Positions 52,701-63,830 are shown, counted from the first letter of the stretch. The stretch: 64,000 nucleotides of DNA from Serripes groenlandicus (GCA_031761405.1 JASEVX010000003.1:65214927-65278926); one strand, 5' to 3'. Notes: generated by a model not told the origin, from the letters alone. Numbers and translations: made by a program.

Positions 52701-55700
52701 AGTGTCCGTCACGATGGTGTAGTGGTACAGCGTCCGTCACGGTGTTGTAGTGGTACAGTGTCCGTCACGGTCCGTCACGGTGGTGTAGTGGTACAGTGTC
52801 CGTCACGGTGGTGTAGTGGTACAGCGTCCGTCACGGTGGTGTAGTGGTATAGTGTCCGTCACGGTGGTGTAGTGGTACAGTGTCCGTCACGGTGGTGTAG
52901 TGGTACAGCGTCCGTCACGGTGGTGTAGTGGTATAGCGTCCGTCACGGTGGTGGTGTAGTGGTACAGTGTCCGTCACGGTGGTGTAGTGGTATAGCGTCC
53001 GTCACGGTGGTGTAGTGGTACAGTGTCCGTCACGGTGGTGTAGTGGTACAGCGTCCGTCACGGTGGTGTAGTGGTATAGCGTCCGTCACGGTGGTGGTGT
53101 AGTGGTACAGTGTCCGTCACGGTGGTGTAGTGGTACAGTGTCCGTCACGGTGGTGTAGTGGTACAGTGTCCGTCACGGTAGTGTAGTGGTACAGTGTCCG
53201 TCACGGTGGTGTAGTGGTACAGCGTCCGTCACGGTGGTGTAGTGGTATAGCGTCCGTCACGGTGGTGTAGTGGTACAGTGTCCGTCACGGTGGTGTAGTG
53301 GTACAGCGTCCGTCACGGTGGTGTAGTGGTACAGCGTCCGTCACGGTGGTGTAGTGGTACAGTGTCCGTCACGGTGGTGTAGTGGTACAGTGTCCGTCAC
53401 GGTGGTGTAGTGGTACAGTGTCCGTCACGGTGGTGTAGTGGTACAGTGTCCGTCACGGTGGTGTAGTGGTACATCGTCCGTCACGGTGGTGTAGTGGTAC
53501 AGCGTGCGTCACGGTGGTGTAGTGGTACAGTGTCCGTCACGGTGGTGTAGTGGTACAGTGTCCGTCATGGTGGTGTAGTGGTATAGCGTCCGTCACGGTG
53601 GTGTAGTGGTACAGCGTCCGTCACGGTGGTGTAGTGGTACAGTGTCCGTCACGGTGGTGTAGTGGTACAGTGTCCGTCACGGTGGTGTAGTGGTACAGTG
53701 TCCGTCACGGTGGTGTAGTGGTACATCGTCCGTCACGGTGGTGTAGTGGTACAGCGTGCGTCACGGTGGTGTAGTGGTACAGTGTCCGTCACGGTGGTGT
53801 AGTGGTACAGTGTCCGTCATGGTGGTGTAGTGGTATAGCGTCCGTCACGGTGGTGTAGTGGTACAGCGTCCGTCACGGTGGTGTAGTGGTACAGTGTCCG
53901 TCACGGTGGTGTAGTGGTACAGTGTCCGTCACGGTGGTGTAGTGGTACAGTGTCCGTCACGGTGGTGTAGTGGTACAGCGTCACTCACGGTGGTGTAGTG
54001 GTACAGCGTCCGTCACGGTGGTGTAGTGGTACAGCGTCCGTCACGGTGGTGTAGTGGTACAGTGTCCGTCACGGTGGTGTAGTGGTACAGTGTCCGTCAC
54101 GGTGGTGTAGTGGTACGGTGTCCGTCACGGTGGTGTAGTGGTACGGTGTCCGTCACGGTGGTGTAGTGGTATAGCGTCCGTCACGGTGGTGTAGTGGTAC
54201 AGCGTCCGTCACGGTGGTGTAGTGGTACAGCGTCCGTCACGGTGGTGTAGTGGTACAGCGTCCGTCACGGTGGTGTAGTGGTACAGTGTCCGTCACGGTG
54301 GTGTAGTGGTACAGCGTCCGTCACGGTGGTGTAGTGGTACAGTGTCCGTCACGGTGGTGTAGTGGTACAGTGTCCGTCACGGTGGTGTAGTGGTATAGCG
54401 TCCGTCACGGTGGTGTAGTGGTACAGCGTCCGTCACGGTGGTGTAGTGGTACAGTGTCCGTCACGGTGGTGTAGTGGTACAGTGTCCGTCACGGTGGTGT
54501 AGTGGTACAGTGTCCGTCACGGTGGTGTAGTGGTACAGCGTCACTCACGGTGGTGTAGTGGTACAGCGTCCGTCACGGTGGTGTAGTGGTACAGCGTCCG
54601 TCACGGTGGTGTAGTGGTACAGTGTCCGTCACGGTGGTGTAGTGGTACAGTGTCCGTCACGGTGGTGTAGTGGTACGGTGTCCGTCACGGTGGTGTAGTG
54701 GTACGGTGTCCGTCACGGTGGTGTAGTGGTATAGCGTCCGTCACGGTGGTGTAGTGGTACAGCGTCCGTCACGGTGGTGTAGTGGTACAGCGTCCGTCAC
54801 GGTGGTGTAGTGGTACAGCGTCCGTCACGGTGGTGTAGTGGTACAGCGTCCGTCACGGTGGTGTAGTGGTACAGCGTCCGTCACGGTGGTGTAGTGGTAC
54901 AGTGTCCGTCACGGTGGTGTAGTGGTACAGCGTCCGTCACGGTGGTGTAGTGGTACAGTGTCCGTCACGGTGGTGTAGTGGTACATCGTCCGTCACGGTG
55001 GTGTAGTGGTACAGCGTGCGTCACGGTGGTGTAGTGGTACAGCGTCCGTCACGGTGGTGTAGTGGTACAGCGTCCGTCACGGTGGTGTAGTGGTACAGCG
55101 TCCGTCACGGTGGTGTAGTGGTACAGTGTCCGTCACGGTGGTGTAGTGGTACGGTGTCCGTCACAGTGGTGTAGTGGTACAGTGTCCGTCACGGTGGTGT
55201 AGTGGTATAGCGTCCGTCACGGTGGTGTAGTGGTACAGCGTCCGTCACGGTGGTGTAGTGGTACATCGTCCGTCACGGTGGTGTAGTGGTACAGCGTGCG
55301 TCACGGTGGTGTAGTGGTACAGCGTCCGTCACGGTGGTGTAGTGGTACAGTGTCCGTCACGGTGGTGTAGTGGTACAGTGTCCGTCACGGTGGTGTAGTG
55401 GTACAGCGTCCGTCACGGTGGTGTAGTGGTACAGCGTCCGTCACGGTGGTGTAGTGGTATAGCGTCCGTCACGGTGGTGTAGTGGTACAGTGTCCGTCAC
55501 GGTGGTGTAGTGGTACAGTGTTCGTCACGGTGGTGTAGTGGTACAGTGTCCGTCACGGTGGTGTAGTGGTACAGCGTCCGTCACGGTGGTGTAGTGGTAC
55601 AGCGTCGTACATCGTCCGTCACGGTGGTGTAGTGGTACAGCGTCCGTCACGGTGGTGTAGTGGTATAGCGTCCGTCACGGTGGTGTAGTGGTACAGCGTC

Positions 55701-56762
55701 CGTCACGGTGGTGTAGTGGTACAGTGTCCGTCACGGTGGTGTAGTGGTATAGCGTCCGTCACGGTGGTGTAGTGGTACAGTGTCCGTCACGGTGGTGTAG
55801 TGGTACAGCGTCCGTCACGGTGGTGTAGTGGTACAGTGTCCGTCACGGTGGTGTAGTGGTACAGCGTCCGTCACGGTGGTGTAGTGGTACAGTGTCCGTC
55901 ACGGTGGTGTAGTGGTACAGCGTCCGTCACGGTGGTGTAGTGGTACAGTGTCCGTCACGGTGGTGTAGTGGTACAGCGTCCGTCACGGTGGTGTAGTGGT
56001 ACAGCGTCCGTCACGGTGGTGTAGTGGTACAGCGTCCGTCACGGTGGTGTAGTGGTACATTGTCCGTCACGGTGGTGTAGTGGTACAGTGTCCGTCACGG
56101 TGGTGTAGTGGTACATCGTCCGTCACGGTGGTGTAGTGGTACAGTGTCCGTCACGGTGGTGTAGTGGTACAGTGTCCGTAACGGTGGTGTAGTGGTACAG
56201 TGTCCGTCACGGTGGTGTAGTGGTACAGCGTCCGTCACGGTGGTGTAGTGGTACAGCGTCCGTCACGGTGGTGTAGTGGTACAGTGTCCGTCACGGTGGT
56301 GTAGTGGTACAGTGTCCGTCACGGTGGTGTAGTGGTACAGTGTCCGTCACGGTGGTGTAGTGGTACAGTGTCCGTCACGGTGGTGTAGTGGTATAGCGTC
56401 CGTCACGGTGGTGTAGTGGTACAGCGTCGTACATCGTCCGTCACGGTGGTGTAGTGGTATAGCGTCCGTCACGGTGGTGTAGTGGTACAGTGTCCGTCAC
56501 GGTGGTGTAGTGGTACAGCGTCCGTCACGGTGGTGTAGTGGTACAGCGTCCGTCACGGTGGTGTAGTGGTACAGTGTCCGTCACGGTGGTGTAGTGGTAC
56601 AGTGTCCGTCACGGTGGTGTAGTGGTATAGCGTCCGTCACGGTGGTGTAGTGGTACAGTGTCCGTCACGGTGGTGTAGTGGTACAGTGTCCGTCACAATG
56701 GTGTAGTGGTACAGCGTCCGTCACGGTGGTGTAGTGGTACAGTGTCCGTCACGGTGGTGTAG
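49771..56762. repeat. Satellite array, 28-bp unit, about 250 copies, tRNA-like
   Basis: The unit contains GGTGGTGTAGTGGTACAG and TGTCCGTCAC. Variants are mostly CAGTG/CAGCG/TAGCG at one spot, plus rare 9-bp and 3-bp insertions (CCGTCACGG doubled; GGTGGTGG). TGGTGTAGTGG matches the Pol III A-box consensus TRGYNNANNNG exactly, and CCGTCACGG can form a small anticodon-arm-like hairpin; no B box is present. The plus strand is strongly G/T-rich. It ends in an assembly gap, so true length is unknown. Confidence 0.97.
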
Positions 56763-56962
56763 NNNNNNNNNNNNNNNNNNNNNNNNNNNNNNNNNNNNNN
56801 NNNNNNNNNNNNNNNNNNNNNNNNNNNNNNNNNNNNNNNNNNNNNNNNNNNNNNNNNNNNNNNNNNNNNNNNNNNNNNNNNNNNNNNNNNNNNNNNNNNN
56901 NNNNNNNNNNNNNNNNNNNNNNNNNNNNNNNNNNNNNNNNNNNNNNNNNNNNNNNNNNNNNN
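56763..56962. other. Assembly gap (200 N)
   Basis: Undetermined bases between the 28-bp satellite and a SINE-A head. The satellite probably continues into the gap. Confidence 1.
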
Positions 56963-57265
56963 TTAGCTCAGTCGGTAGCGACGCGGACTGTCAATCCAGG
57001 GGTTGTGAGTTCGAATCCCGGCTCGGCCAACTTTCTTTCCGACGATTGACAAAAGTCAATGCGACATGCGTCATTCGTCTTCCACCAATGGGCTAAGTCT
57101 ATGTGGAAAAGCAGCCAGTTGCTTGGGAAGATTGTTGTGTGGAGTACTGGTGTGAGAAAACCAGGGAATGCATGAGTAGGTGAACTGGCCGCCTTGATAT
57201 AACTGAGAAATTGTTGAAAACGGCATTAAACTCCAATCAATCAATCTATCAATCAATCAATCTTT
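56963..57265 (+). mobile_element. SINE-A, 5' end cut by the gap
   Basis: Starts TTAGCTCAGTCGGTAGCGAC, keeps GTTCGAATCCCGG, TCGTCTTCCACCAATGGGC, GGTGAACTGGCCGCC and the tail of CAATCAATCAATC with a CTATC variant. Very similar to the 46051 copy. Confidence 0.87.
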
Positions 57266-57420
57266 CGTGGGGTGGGGGGAGTCGGGCACGGGCCCTATGG
57301 GCCCCCGCTTAATCCGCCACTACATTTGCCATGCTCTTTCTTTGTTTACCATTATTTTTTCGACGCACGGGCCCTACGGCCCACCGGTTAATCCGCCACT
57401 GTATGTTTCACGTGACTTCT
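57266..57420. repeat. Tandem duplication with GGGCCC palindromes
   Basis: GCACGGGCCCTATGGGCCC then CGCTTAATCCGCCACTAC recurs about 90 bp later as GCACGGGCCCTACGGCCCAC and CGGTTAATCCGCCACTG. No coding meaning is visible. Confidence 0.7.
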
Positions 57421-57905
57421 TTCTTTTGTTCCGTTCCTCTTCGTGAATGTTAATAATGTTAACAAGCGTCCATATTTGACCTCTCGGCGCATTAATTTCT
57501 AAAGCATTTCTTAAACTTATATTGGATTACTCACGCCTAAAGTTTTTCACTGATGTTCCAACAACATTTAAATGATATTTATGGGGGAGATCTTTTTAAT
57601 CCATGATGAACTATCTTTCTCGCGAAAATTCTCATGCGTTGTTTGGTGCTAAGCAATTGGTAGGCTGCCAACTCCGAAAAAATGGTATTACTACTATGAC
57701 CAGGGGCTAAAGCCCAAGGCCAAAAACCACCTTCCTATCGGATGCCTTAAGCACTAACAGACGAACAATTTGTAGCAGACGACTTTCAAAACAATTGAGT
57801 GGAATTGTATTTCCCCCCTATTTCTCGTGTTCCTGTTTTCATTCATTGTTCAAAATAAACGTCAAATTGTCCAGATTTTCATTATTTATAAGCGGACGGC
57901 TCTAA

Positions 57906-58180
57906 ATGAACCGTCCCGCGAGAAAAACTATCATTGTGGCCTCTGCGTAATATTTCGATCCGGATATACCTTAACATGCCGCGCAGGCTACTAACCCGGA
58001 TAGACACTTTTCACCTCCTGTGGATTTTCTGTTTCAGGAATCATCACTCTATACCTCTATCCCCCCCCTGAGACGGAATGTGTCGGCCCGGATCAGTCTG
58101 CGCGGACTGCGCAGGCTGATCTGGGTCGATACATTACGTAGAGGACATAGTGCTGGTTTTCTCTCTCGCCGGACGGCTTA
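57906..58180. mobile_element. M2 MITE-like element, opposite orientation
   Basis: ATGAACCGTCCCGCGAGAAA to TCTCGCCGGACGGCTTA, with TGGATTTTCTGTTTCAGGAA, GAGACGGAATGTGTCGGC and CGCGGACTGCGCAGGCTG. Confidence 0.85.
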
Positions 58181-58285
58181 AATATGGGTGATCTGGTAAA
58201 TCTGTAAAGACTTGCGACCCAGAATCCTAGAATCATGGTTTGATTGTTAGGTGCTTTACTCCGCGCATTCACCACTTTTTTCAGT

Positions 58286-58514
58286 TTAACCCTTTCCCTC
58301 ATACGACAATTCTGCAGCAGACGACTTTGAACGTATTTTGTCAAAACATACACAATCTCTATAATTGAATGGATAACCTATGACAAAAAGTGGAAAACAT
58401 TGTGGCAAAGGAGAAATTGCACGTTTTGTGCAATTTCTACTTTTGTCACTATGTTTTCAAAAAGCTGTCTGCTGCAGAGGCGTCAGAAAGCGTTTATATG
58501 AGGGAAAGGGTTAA
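58286..58514. mobile_element. M1 MITE-like element
   Basis: TTTAACCCTTTCCCTCATAC to ATGAGGGAAAGGGTTAAA, with TTCTGCAGCAGACGAC, hairpin AAATTGCACGTTTTGTGC and TGTCTGCTGCAGAGGCG. Confidence 0.87.
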
Positions 58515-58529
58515 ATAACGGTGTTTCCC

Positions 58530-58955
58530 GGGTAATATTAATCCTGACACCAGCCAGTCAGTCGTAATGCAAACCCCGCATTCCTAAACCCAAGGATTGA
58601 TTGATTGATTGATTGATTGATTGGGGTTTAACGCCGTTTTTAACAATTTCTCAGTCATATCACGGCGGCCAGTTCACCTACTCATATGTTTCCTGGGTTT
58701 TCGCACACCAGTACTCCACACAACAATCTTCCCAAGCAACTGGCTGCTTTTCCACATAGACTTAGACCATTGGTGGAAGACAAATGACGCATGTCGCAAT
58801 GACTTTTGTCAAACGTCGGAAAGAAAGTTGGCCGAGCCGGAATAAACCCAAGGAAGGCAGCTATTACTACCATTTTTAAAGTATTTTGTATGACCCGGTC
58901 GGGGATCGAACCCGCGAACTCCCATACCCGGAGGCGGTCCCTTGATGCAGAGAGA
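58530..58955 (-). mobile_element. SINE-B interrupted by a SINE-A
   Basis: The left part (58530-58595) has TGACACCAGCCAGTCAGTCG and ACCCCGCATTCCTAAACCC. The right part (58844-58955) resumes with AACCCAAGGAAGGCAGC, ACTACCATTTTTAAAG and the tRNA-like head GGTCGGGGATCGAACCCGCG. The two halves are separated by a complete minus-strand SINE-A body, so SINE-B inserted first. Confidence 0.85.
58596..58843 (-). mobile_element. SINE-A nested in SINE-B, 5'-truncated, with 10-bp duplication
   Basis: Plus-strand order: ATTGATTGATTGATTG tail, GGGTTTAACGCCGTTTTTAA, TATCACGGCGGCCAGTTC, CTTCCCAAGCAACTGGC, CCATTGGTGGAAGACAAATG, ending GGCCGAGCCGGAAT in the T-arm side of the head. AAACCCAAGG is repeated at 58586-58595 and 58844-58853, marking the insertion. 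The 5' part of the tRNA head is missing, as expected from incomplete reverse transcription. Confidence 0.9.
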
Positions 58956-58968
58956 GGACGCGAGAAAA

Positions 58969-59128
58969 TATAGTTATTGCTCAAAACGAGCAATTTCTCC
59001 TTTTGACACGAGGTTTTCCACTTTTTAAAAGTCATAGGCTATCCATTCAATTAAAGAGATTTTCTATTTTTTGACAAAATATGTTCAAAGTTGTCTGCTG
59101 TAGAATTGTCGTATGAGGGAAAGGGTTA
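58969..59128. mobile_element. M1 MITE-like element, right two-thirds
   Basis: TTGCTCAAAACGAGCAA, TTTCTCCTTTTGACACG, AAGTTGTCTGCTGTAG and GAGGGAAAGGGTTA. The left end is missing next to the SINE pair. Confidence 0.75.
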
Positions 59129-59205
59129 TTCTTTTTGTCATTATGTTTCCAAAAAGCCGTCTGCTGCAGAGGCGTCAGAAAGCGTCTATATGAGGGAAAG
59201 TGTGA
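59129..59205. mobile_element. M1 MITE terminal fragment
   Basis: CATTATGTTTCCAAAAAGCC, GTCTGCTGCAGAGGCGTCAG and TATGAGGGAAAGTGTG. Directly follows the preceding M1 copy, giving a tandem of M1 ends. Confidence 0.65.
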
Positions 59206-59549
59206 ATACTTGTACGTATAAATATTTTCCCACGTGCAGACGCGATTGGACGCATCTGCAGCAGACGAATATTGTATCCAACTGTGCAATAGTTGCTCAT
59301 TATGAGAAGTATCTCCCTTCTGTTGAATGTTTTCAACTCTATTCAATAATCTTATTTTCATTCATAAGTTTCCTTATTATGCCTAGACGTTTACAAATTC
59401 TTCAACTGAAGATGCACAGACCACACATACACACTAAACAAACAGCCAATTTAAATTATTTTTTTTAAATTCCGATTTCTTCTTATTTTGACCAAATATG
59501 TGTTTATAACACGTTTTACAATGGATTAAATCCCGATATGTTCTCTGTT

Positions 59550-59782
59550 TTAACCCTTTCTTTCCCACATACAACAAATCTGCAGCGGACGACTTTGAAA
59601 GCATAGTGACACAAATCTGAAAAACCTCCATAAAATATAGCTTTATTGTTAAATAAAGTTGAAAACTTTGTGGCCAAAGGAGGAATTGCTCATGATGAGC
59701 AATTTCACATTTGGCCACAATGTTTTCAAAAGTCGTCTGCTGCAGAGGCGTCAGAAAGCGACCTCATGAGGAAAAGGGTTAA
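59550..59782. mobile_element. M1 MITE-like element
   Basis: TTAACCCTTTCTTTCCCACA to ATGAGGAAAAGGGTTAA, with TCTGCAGCGGACGACTTTG, hairpin GGAATTGCTCATGATGAGC and AGTCGTCTGCTGCAGAGGCG. Confidence 0.87.
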
Positions 59783-59819
59783 ACAGTAAATAGGATCAAA
59801 TTACAACGATCGTTTCTTT

Positions 59820-59876
59820 TATCATTTATCATTTATCATTTATCATTTATCATTCATCATTTATCATTTATTATTT
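59820..59876. repeat. TTATCAT microsatellite
   Basis: About eight copies of the seven-base unit TTATCAT with one substitution. Confidence 0.92.
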
Positions 59877-59965
59877 GCAGTCTCTTCATGTGACATCAGT
59901 ATGTAAAAGCAGGGACTTGTTTAAATGTAAATTGAAATACGTTCTTGAACTCCACGAGCTGGCAC

Positions 59966-60182
59966 TTAACCCTTTCCCTCATATAGACGCTTTCTGACGA
60001 CTCTGCAGCAGACGGATTTTTTGTAAAACATAGTGACAAAAGAAGAAATTTTTCCTTCTGCCACAATGTTTTCCACTTTTTGTCATAGAGGTTATCCATT
60101 CAATTATGGAGATTTTCTATGTGTTGACAAAATACGTTCAAAGTCGTCTGCTGCAGAATTGTCGTATGAGGGAAATGGTTAA
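59966..60182. mobile_element. M1 MITE-like element, opposite orientation
   Basis: TTAACCCTTTCCCTCATATA to GAGGGAAATGGTTAAG, with CTTTCTGACGACTCTGC and CAAAGTCGTCTGCTGCAG. The central hairpin is shortened. Confidence 0.85.
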
Positions 60183-60220
60183 GACAACGTATGAGCCGTA
60201 GAACTGTAACAATGACCCAG

Positions 60221-60450
60221 TTAACCCTTCACAACATACACCACATCTGCTGCCAGACGACTCTGAAAACATCTCTGGAATAGTATGGAATATCTCTGCA
60301 AAGGAAGGTTTAATTATCTATTAGAGTTGAAACATTGTGGCAAAAGGAGAAATTGCTCATCATGAGCAATTTCTCCTTTTGTCACAATGTTTTAAAAAGT
60401 CGTCTGTTGTGCAAATGCTTCAGAAAGCGTATGTATGTTGGAAAGGGTTA
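60221..60450. mobile_element. M1 MITE-like element with intact central hairpin
   Basis: TTAACCCTTCACAACATAC to GTTGGAAAGGGTTA. The centre AAATTGCTCATCATGAGC with flanking AAAAGGAG / CTCCTTTTG makes an uninterrupted palindrome of over 40 bp. Confidence 0.87.
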
Positions 60451-60639
60451 ACTCGAAAAATAAATGTTTGTACTGTGTTAAGTTTTAATAAATGTCTTGT
60501 TTCAAAACAAGGACCTTAGATAAGGCCCGCCTTGTAAAAACGTAAGAAGAAACGACATACAGGTACATGTACATATCTGAAGTTTGGTTTTGATCACGAA
60601 CTTAGAACATTTAGAAAAAAAAAAGATTTACCTTCAGAC

Positions 60640-60838
60640 GCATTCTAACGCATCTACAACAGACGACTTTTGAAAAAACATTGCAGCATGATGAGCAATT
60701 TCAGAATCCCTCCCTCTCCCGCTTCACCACCTCCCCATGTTATCAGTATTTCATTTATAGAGCTTTTCCATGTGTTTTGCCAATATCGTTATAAGAATCG
60801 TCTGCTGCCGGTTTGTTGTAGGCTATATGGCAAAGGGT
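60640..60838. mobile_element. M1 MITE-like element, diverged
   Basis: ATTCTAACGCATCTACAACA, GACGACTTTTGAAAAAAC, GATGAGCAATTTCAG, AATCGTCTGCTGCCGG and GGCAAAGGGTAA outline a degraded copy. Confidence 0.6.
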
Positions 60839-61299
60839 AACTACTCGGTTTTAATACAAAGTTAGAATGAACGTTTCGGAGACATGAGCACTGTCTGATT
60901 TTTTTCTTAGTTCTTACTCCAAAATGTTTAAAACTCGTCTTGACACAGTAACAGAAAAGGCCAGCCAGTCCAGCCGATTTTAACCCTTCAACATCAACTT
61001 CATCGCCAATGTGGTTACTCGTCAAAATCCGCAAGCAGACGTTTACTTACGAGGTAGAATAACATGCATGCGTAATGCGTGAATTTGTTTTTGTTTTTTT
61101 GTTTTTTTGTTTTTTAAATCAACATGTATATATACACTATACACCTATCACTCGCTTCCTAGAAGTTACTGCTTCTACACCTGTTGGAGAGCTGATTTAA
61201 ACGCTTCCAGACTGGTAGCTGAAACGGTTGACTCTGGAGGACCGTTCTAAGGAGCGACTGAGGGGAAGAAGGAATGCTGGTAGATACTGAGGCGGACCT

Positions 61300-62145
61300 G
61301 GAATTGGATGATAGTCTTGTACGAGAGGTTGACATCGGCATTCACTCTGTCTTGTGGTCTTCATCAGTTATGTCGTTGGGTGGTAAGTCACTGGTATGGC
61401 CACAAGGGCATTGATGGTCTCGTACACAAGAATGACATCGGCATTCACTCTGTCTTGTGGTCTTTATCAGTGCTATCGTTGGACGGTAAGTCACTTGTAT
61501 GGCTATTAGGGCATTGATAGTTTTGTACAAAATAGTGACATCGGCATTCACTCTGTATTATGGTCTTCATCAGTGCTGTCATTGGGTGGTAAGTCACTGG
61601 TATGGCTACAAGGGCATTGATAGTCTTGTACAAAAGGCTGGCATCGGCATTCACTCTGTCTCATGGTCTTCATGAGTGCTGTCATTGGGTGGTAAGTCAC
61701 TGTTATGGCTACTAGTGCATTGATCGTCGTGTACAAAATTCTGGCACAGGCATTCACTATGTCTTGTGGTCCTCGTCAGTGCTGTTATTGGGTGGTAAGT
61801 CACTGGTATGGCTAATAGTGCATTGATCGTCGTGTACAAAATGCTGGCATAGGCATTCATTATGTCTTGTGGTCCTTGTCTGTGCTGTCGTTGAGTGGTA
61901 AGCCAGTGGTGTGGTTACTAGGGCATTGATAGTCTTGTACAAGAGGTTCAAATCGGCATTCACTATGTCTTGTGGTCTCCATCAGTGCTGTCGTTGAGTG
62001 GTGAGTCACTGGTATGGCTATGCATTGATCGTCGTGTTCAAAAGAGTGACATCGGCATTCACTCTGTCGTGTGGTTCTCGTCAGTGCTGTCGTAGAGTGG
62101 TAAGTCAGTGGCTATTAGAGTATGGATCGTCTTGTACAAGAGGGT
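61300..62145. repeat. Minisatellite, 103-bp unit, about eight copies
   Basis: Landmarks GGCATTCACTCTGTCTTGTG, TGGTAAGTCACTGGTATGGC and TCTTGTACAAAAG recur every 103 bp. Because 103 is not a multiple of three, each copy shifts the frame; the staggered 69-codon minus-strand open frames are by-products rather than a gene. Confidence 0.93.
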
Positions 62146-62149
62146 GACA

Positions 62150-63590
62150 GTTCAGGTTGTTGATCAAGATGGTCACACTATCCGACTTATTAGTGTTAAA
62201 TGGTTTATTGCAGACGAAGCACGCAGCCTTGCATTGTTCTTGTTCAAGTTATTAAGTCTGGCTTTTCTGGTGTGGGTTCCAAACCGGCGATAAATTTTCG
62301 AGTTTTGGACGGACTAGACTTACGCATACTCTTTCTTTGATCTTCCGCAACCCCCTTTCCCACATACAACAAATCTGCAGCAGATGACGGGCAGTGTTTG
62401 AGATTTTGTTATAAGAATCCTAGTACGATAGATGCTTTCTTTAAGATGTTGTTTAGTGTCGGTTTAGGTTCATGTTGTCGCTCAAGTTCTACGCCTCTAC
62501 TCGTCCCACTTGCAAGCGCAATTTGATGCATTTGCAGCAGACAATTTTTGAAAAACATAATTTAAAAGAAGTTTTGCCCATAATAAACAATTTCCCATAT
62601 AGTCACAATGTTTTTCACCACTGAATTATGATAAGGAAATAGCCATATAGAGGGAAATTAGATTTAGCCAATCAGCTGTTTTAGCTTGTCATTATTCGTT
62701 AAGAACGATATTATGTTCCGAAATGGTAAAATAATGGTTTCATTATTTATTTATTTTTGAATAAATTTGACCGGTTTTCCTTTTTGCCAATTTAACTTCA
62801 TCCGAAGCAAAAACAAATACGTTTGAATGGTTTTCCTTTTCGCCAATTTAACTTTCATTCCTTGCCGACAGTTTTTTATATTTAGGTTTTATTCAAATCC
62901 GGGCACTTGAACGTAATTTTCTTCAATGTTGTGCATCAGTTATTCAAAATAGTTGTTCGTCATGGTTCTTCTCTGAAAAACTCATTTAATTACCTTTTTA
63001 GACACATTTTTCGAAACTTGACATTCGTTAATATTTAATGCATTTTTTTGACTTCTTCAAACTGTCACATTTCGTTGCAACTTCTTCAAATATTGTCTGA
63101 AAAAACGGGACTGGCGAGAAAGAAATTTGTACTCACTAAAATATGAACTTTGCTCTGTTTTCATTGTCATTGTAAACACAAAACAGAAAGTAACGTTTAA
63201 CAGCTGACATCATTTTACTAACTGGTGAGAGGAAACATCAGCGAAGCACTAAAAAACAGGTAATTATTGCCCCTTTGTTGGAAATGAAGCTTAGCTGGAT
63301 TTATTTTTATGTTGAATGGAATTGAACAAAATATGTAAATATTGTAAACACAAAACAATGACAATATGACACGCCATCATAGCTCTAAATAAGGAGCATG
63401 TCATGAACTTAAATGCTGTTTTGACCTTCAAAAAACAAAGCTATCTTGTTTGTCTTCCAAAAAAGTGTTGGGGTAAGATGATTATTTTTAGAACCACAAC
63501 ATAGAACAAAGGAGGGGGTGGGGACTGTTAATTGAGAAAGACCTGTCCTATTCTTGTAGGCCTCTTGTCATGAATCATTTCACACATACT
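62150..63590. other. Stretch without recognisable gene
   Basis: Contains M1 terminal traces (AATCTGCAGCAGATGACG near 62370; GATGCATTTGCAGCAGAC near 62525), a short two-copy repeat of GGTTTTCCTTTTTGCCAATT near 62770-62865, and nothing coding that I recognise. Confidence 0.4.
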
Positions 63591-63598
63591 ACAGGAAT

Positions 63599-63830
63599 CC
63601 ACTGTGGCCGTGTTGTTAGCATCCTGGTTTTGGAACTAGGTCCATGGGTTCCATCCCAGTATGGCATCATGGTTGTATTGGAGTGTCCTTTGGCGAGGTC
63701 CACTTCCTAGCCTAGTACTAGTATCATAAGTATGTTTACCTAGGGATCATTAATAAGTGAACTGTTGCTGTGATTTAACTAAAATATTGTTGAAAACGAT
63801 TTAATACCCCAATAAAACAAAGACACACAC
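63599..63830 (+). mobile_element. SINE-C, full-length but diverged
   Basis: A tRNA-like head (TGGCCGTGTTGTTAGCATCC; GGGTTCCATCCCAG as B-box region), then CTTCCTAGCCTAGTACTAG, CTAGGGATCATTAATAAGTG, and the 3' core GTGATTTAACTAAAATATTG and TTGAAAACG with a CCAATAAAACAAAG tail. Confidence 0.72.

Noticed and set aside
61342..61963. Family of 69-residue proteins
   Set aside because: Staggered frames in a 103-bp tandem repeat; the period is not a multiple of three.
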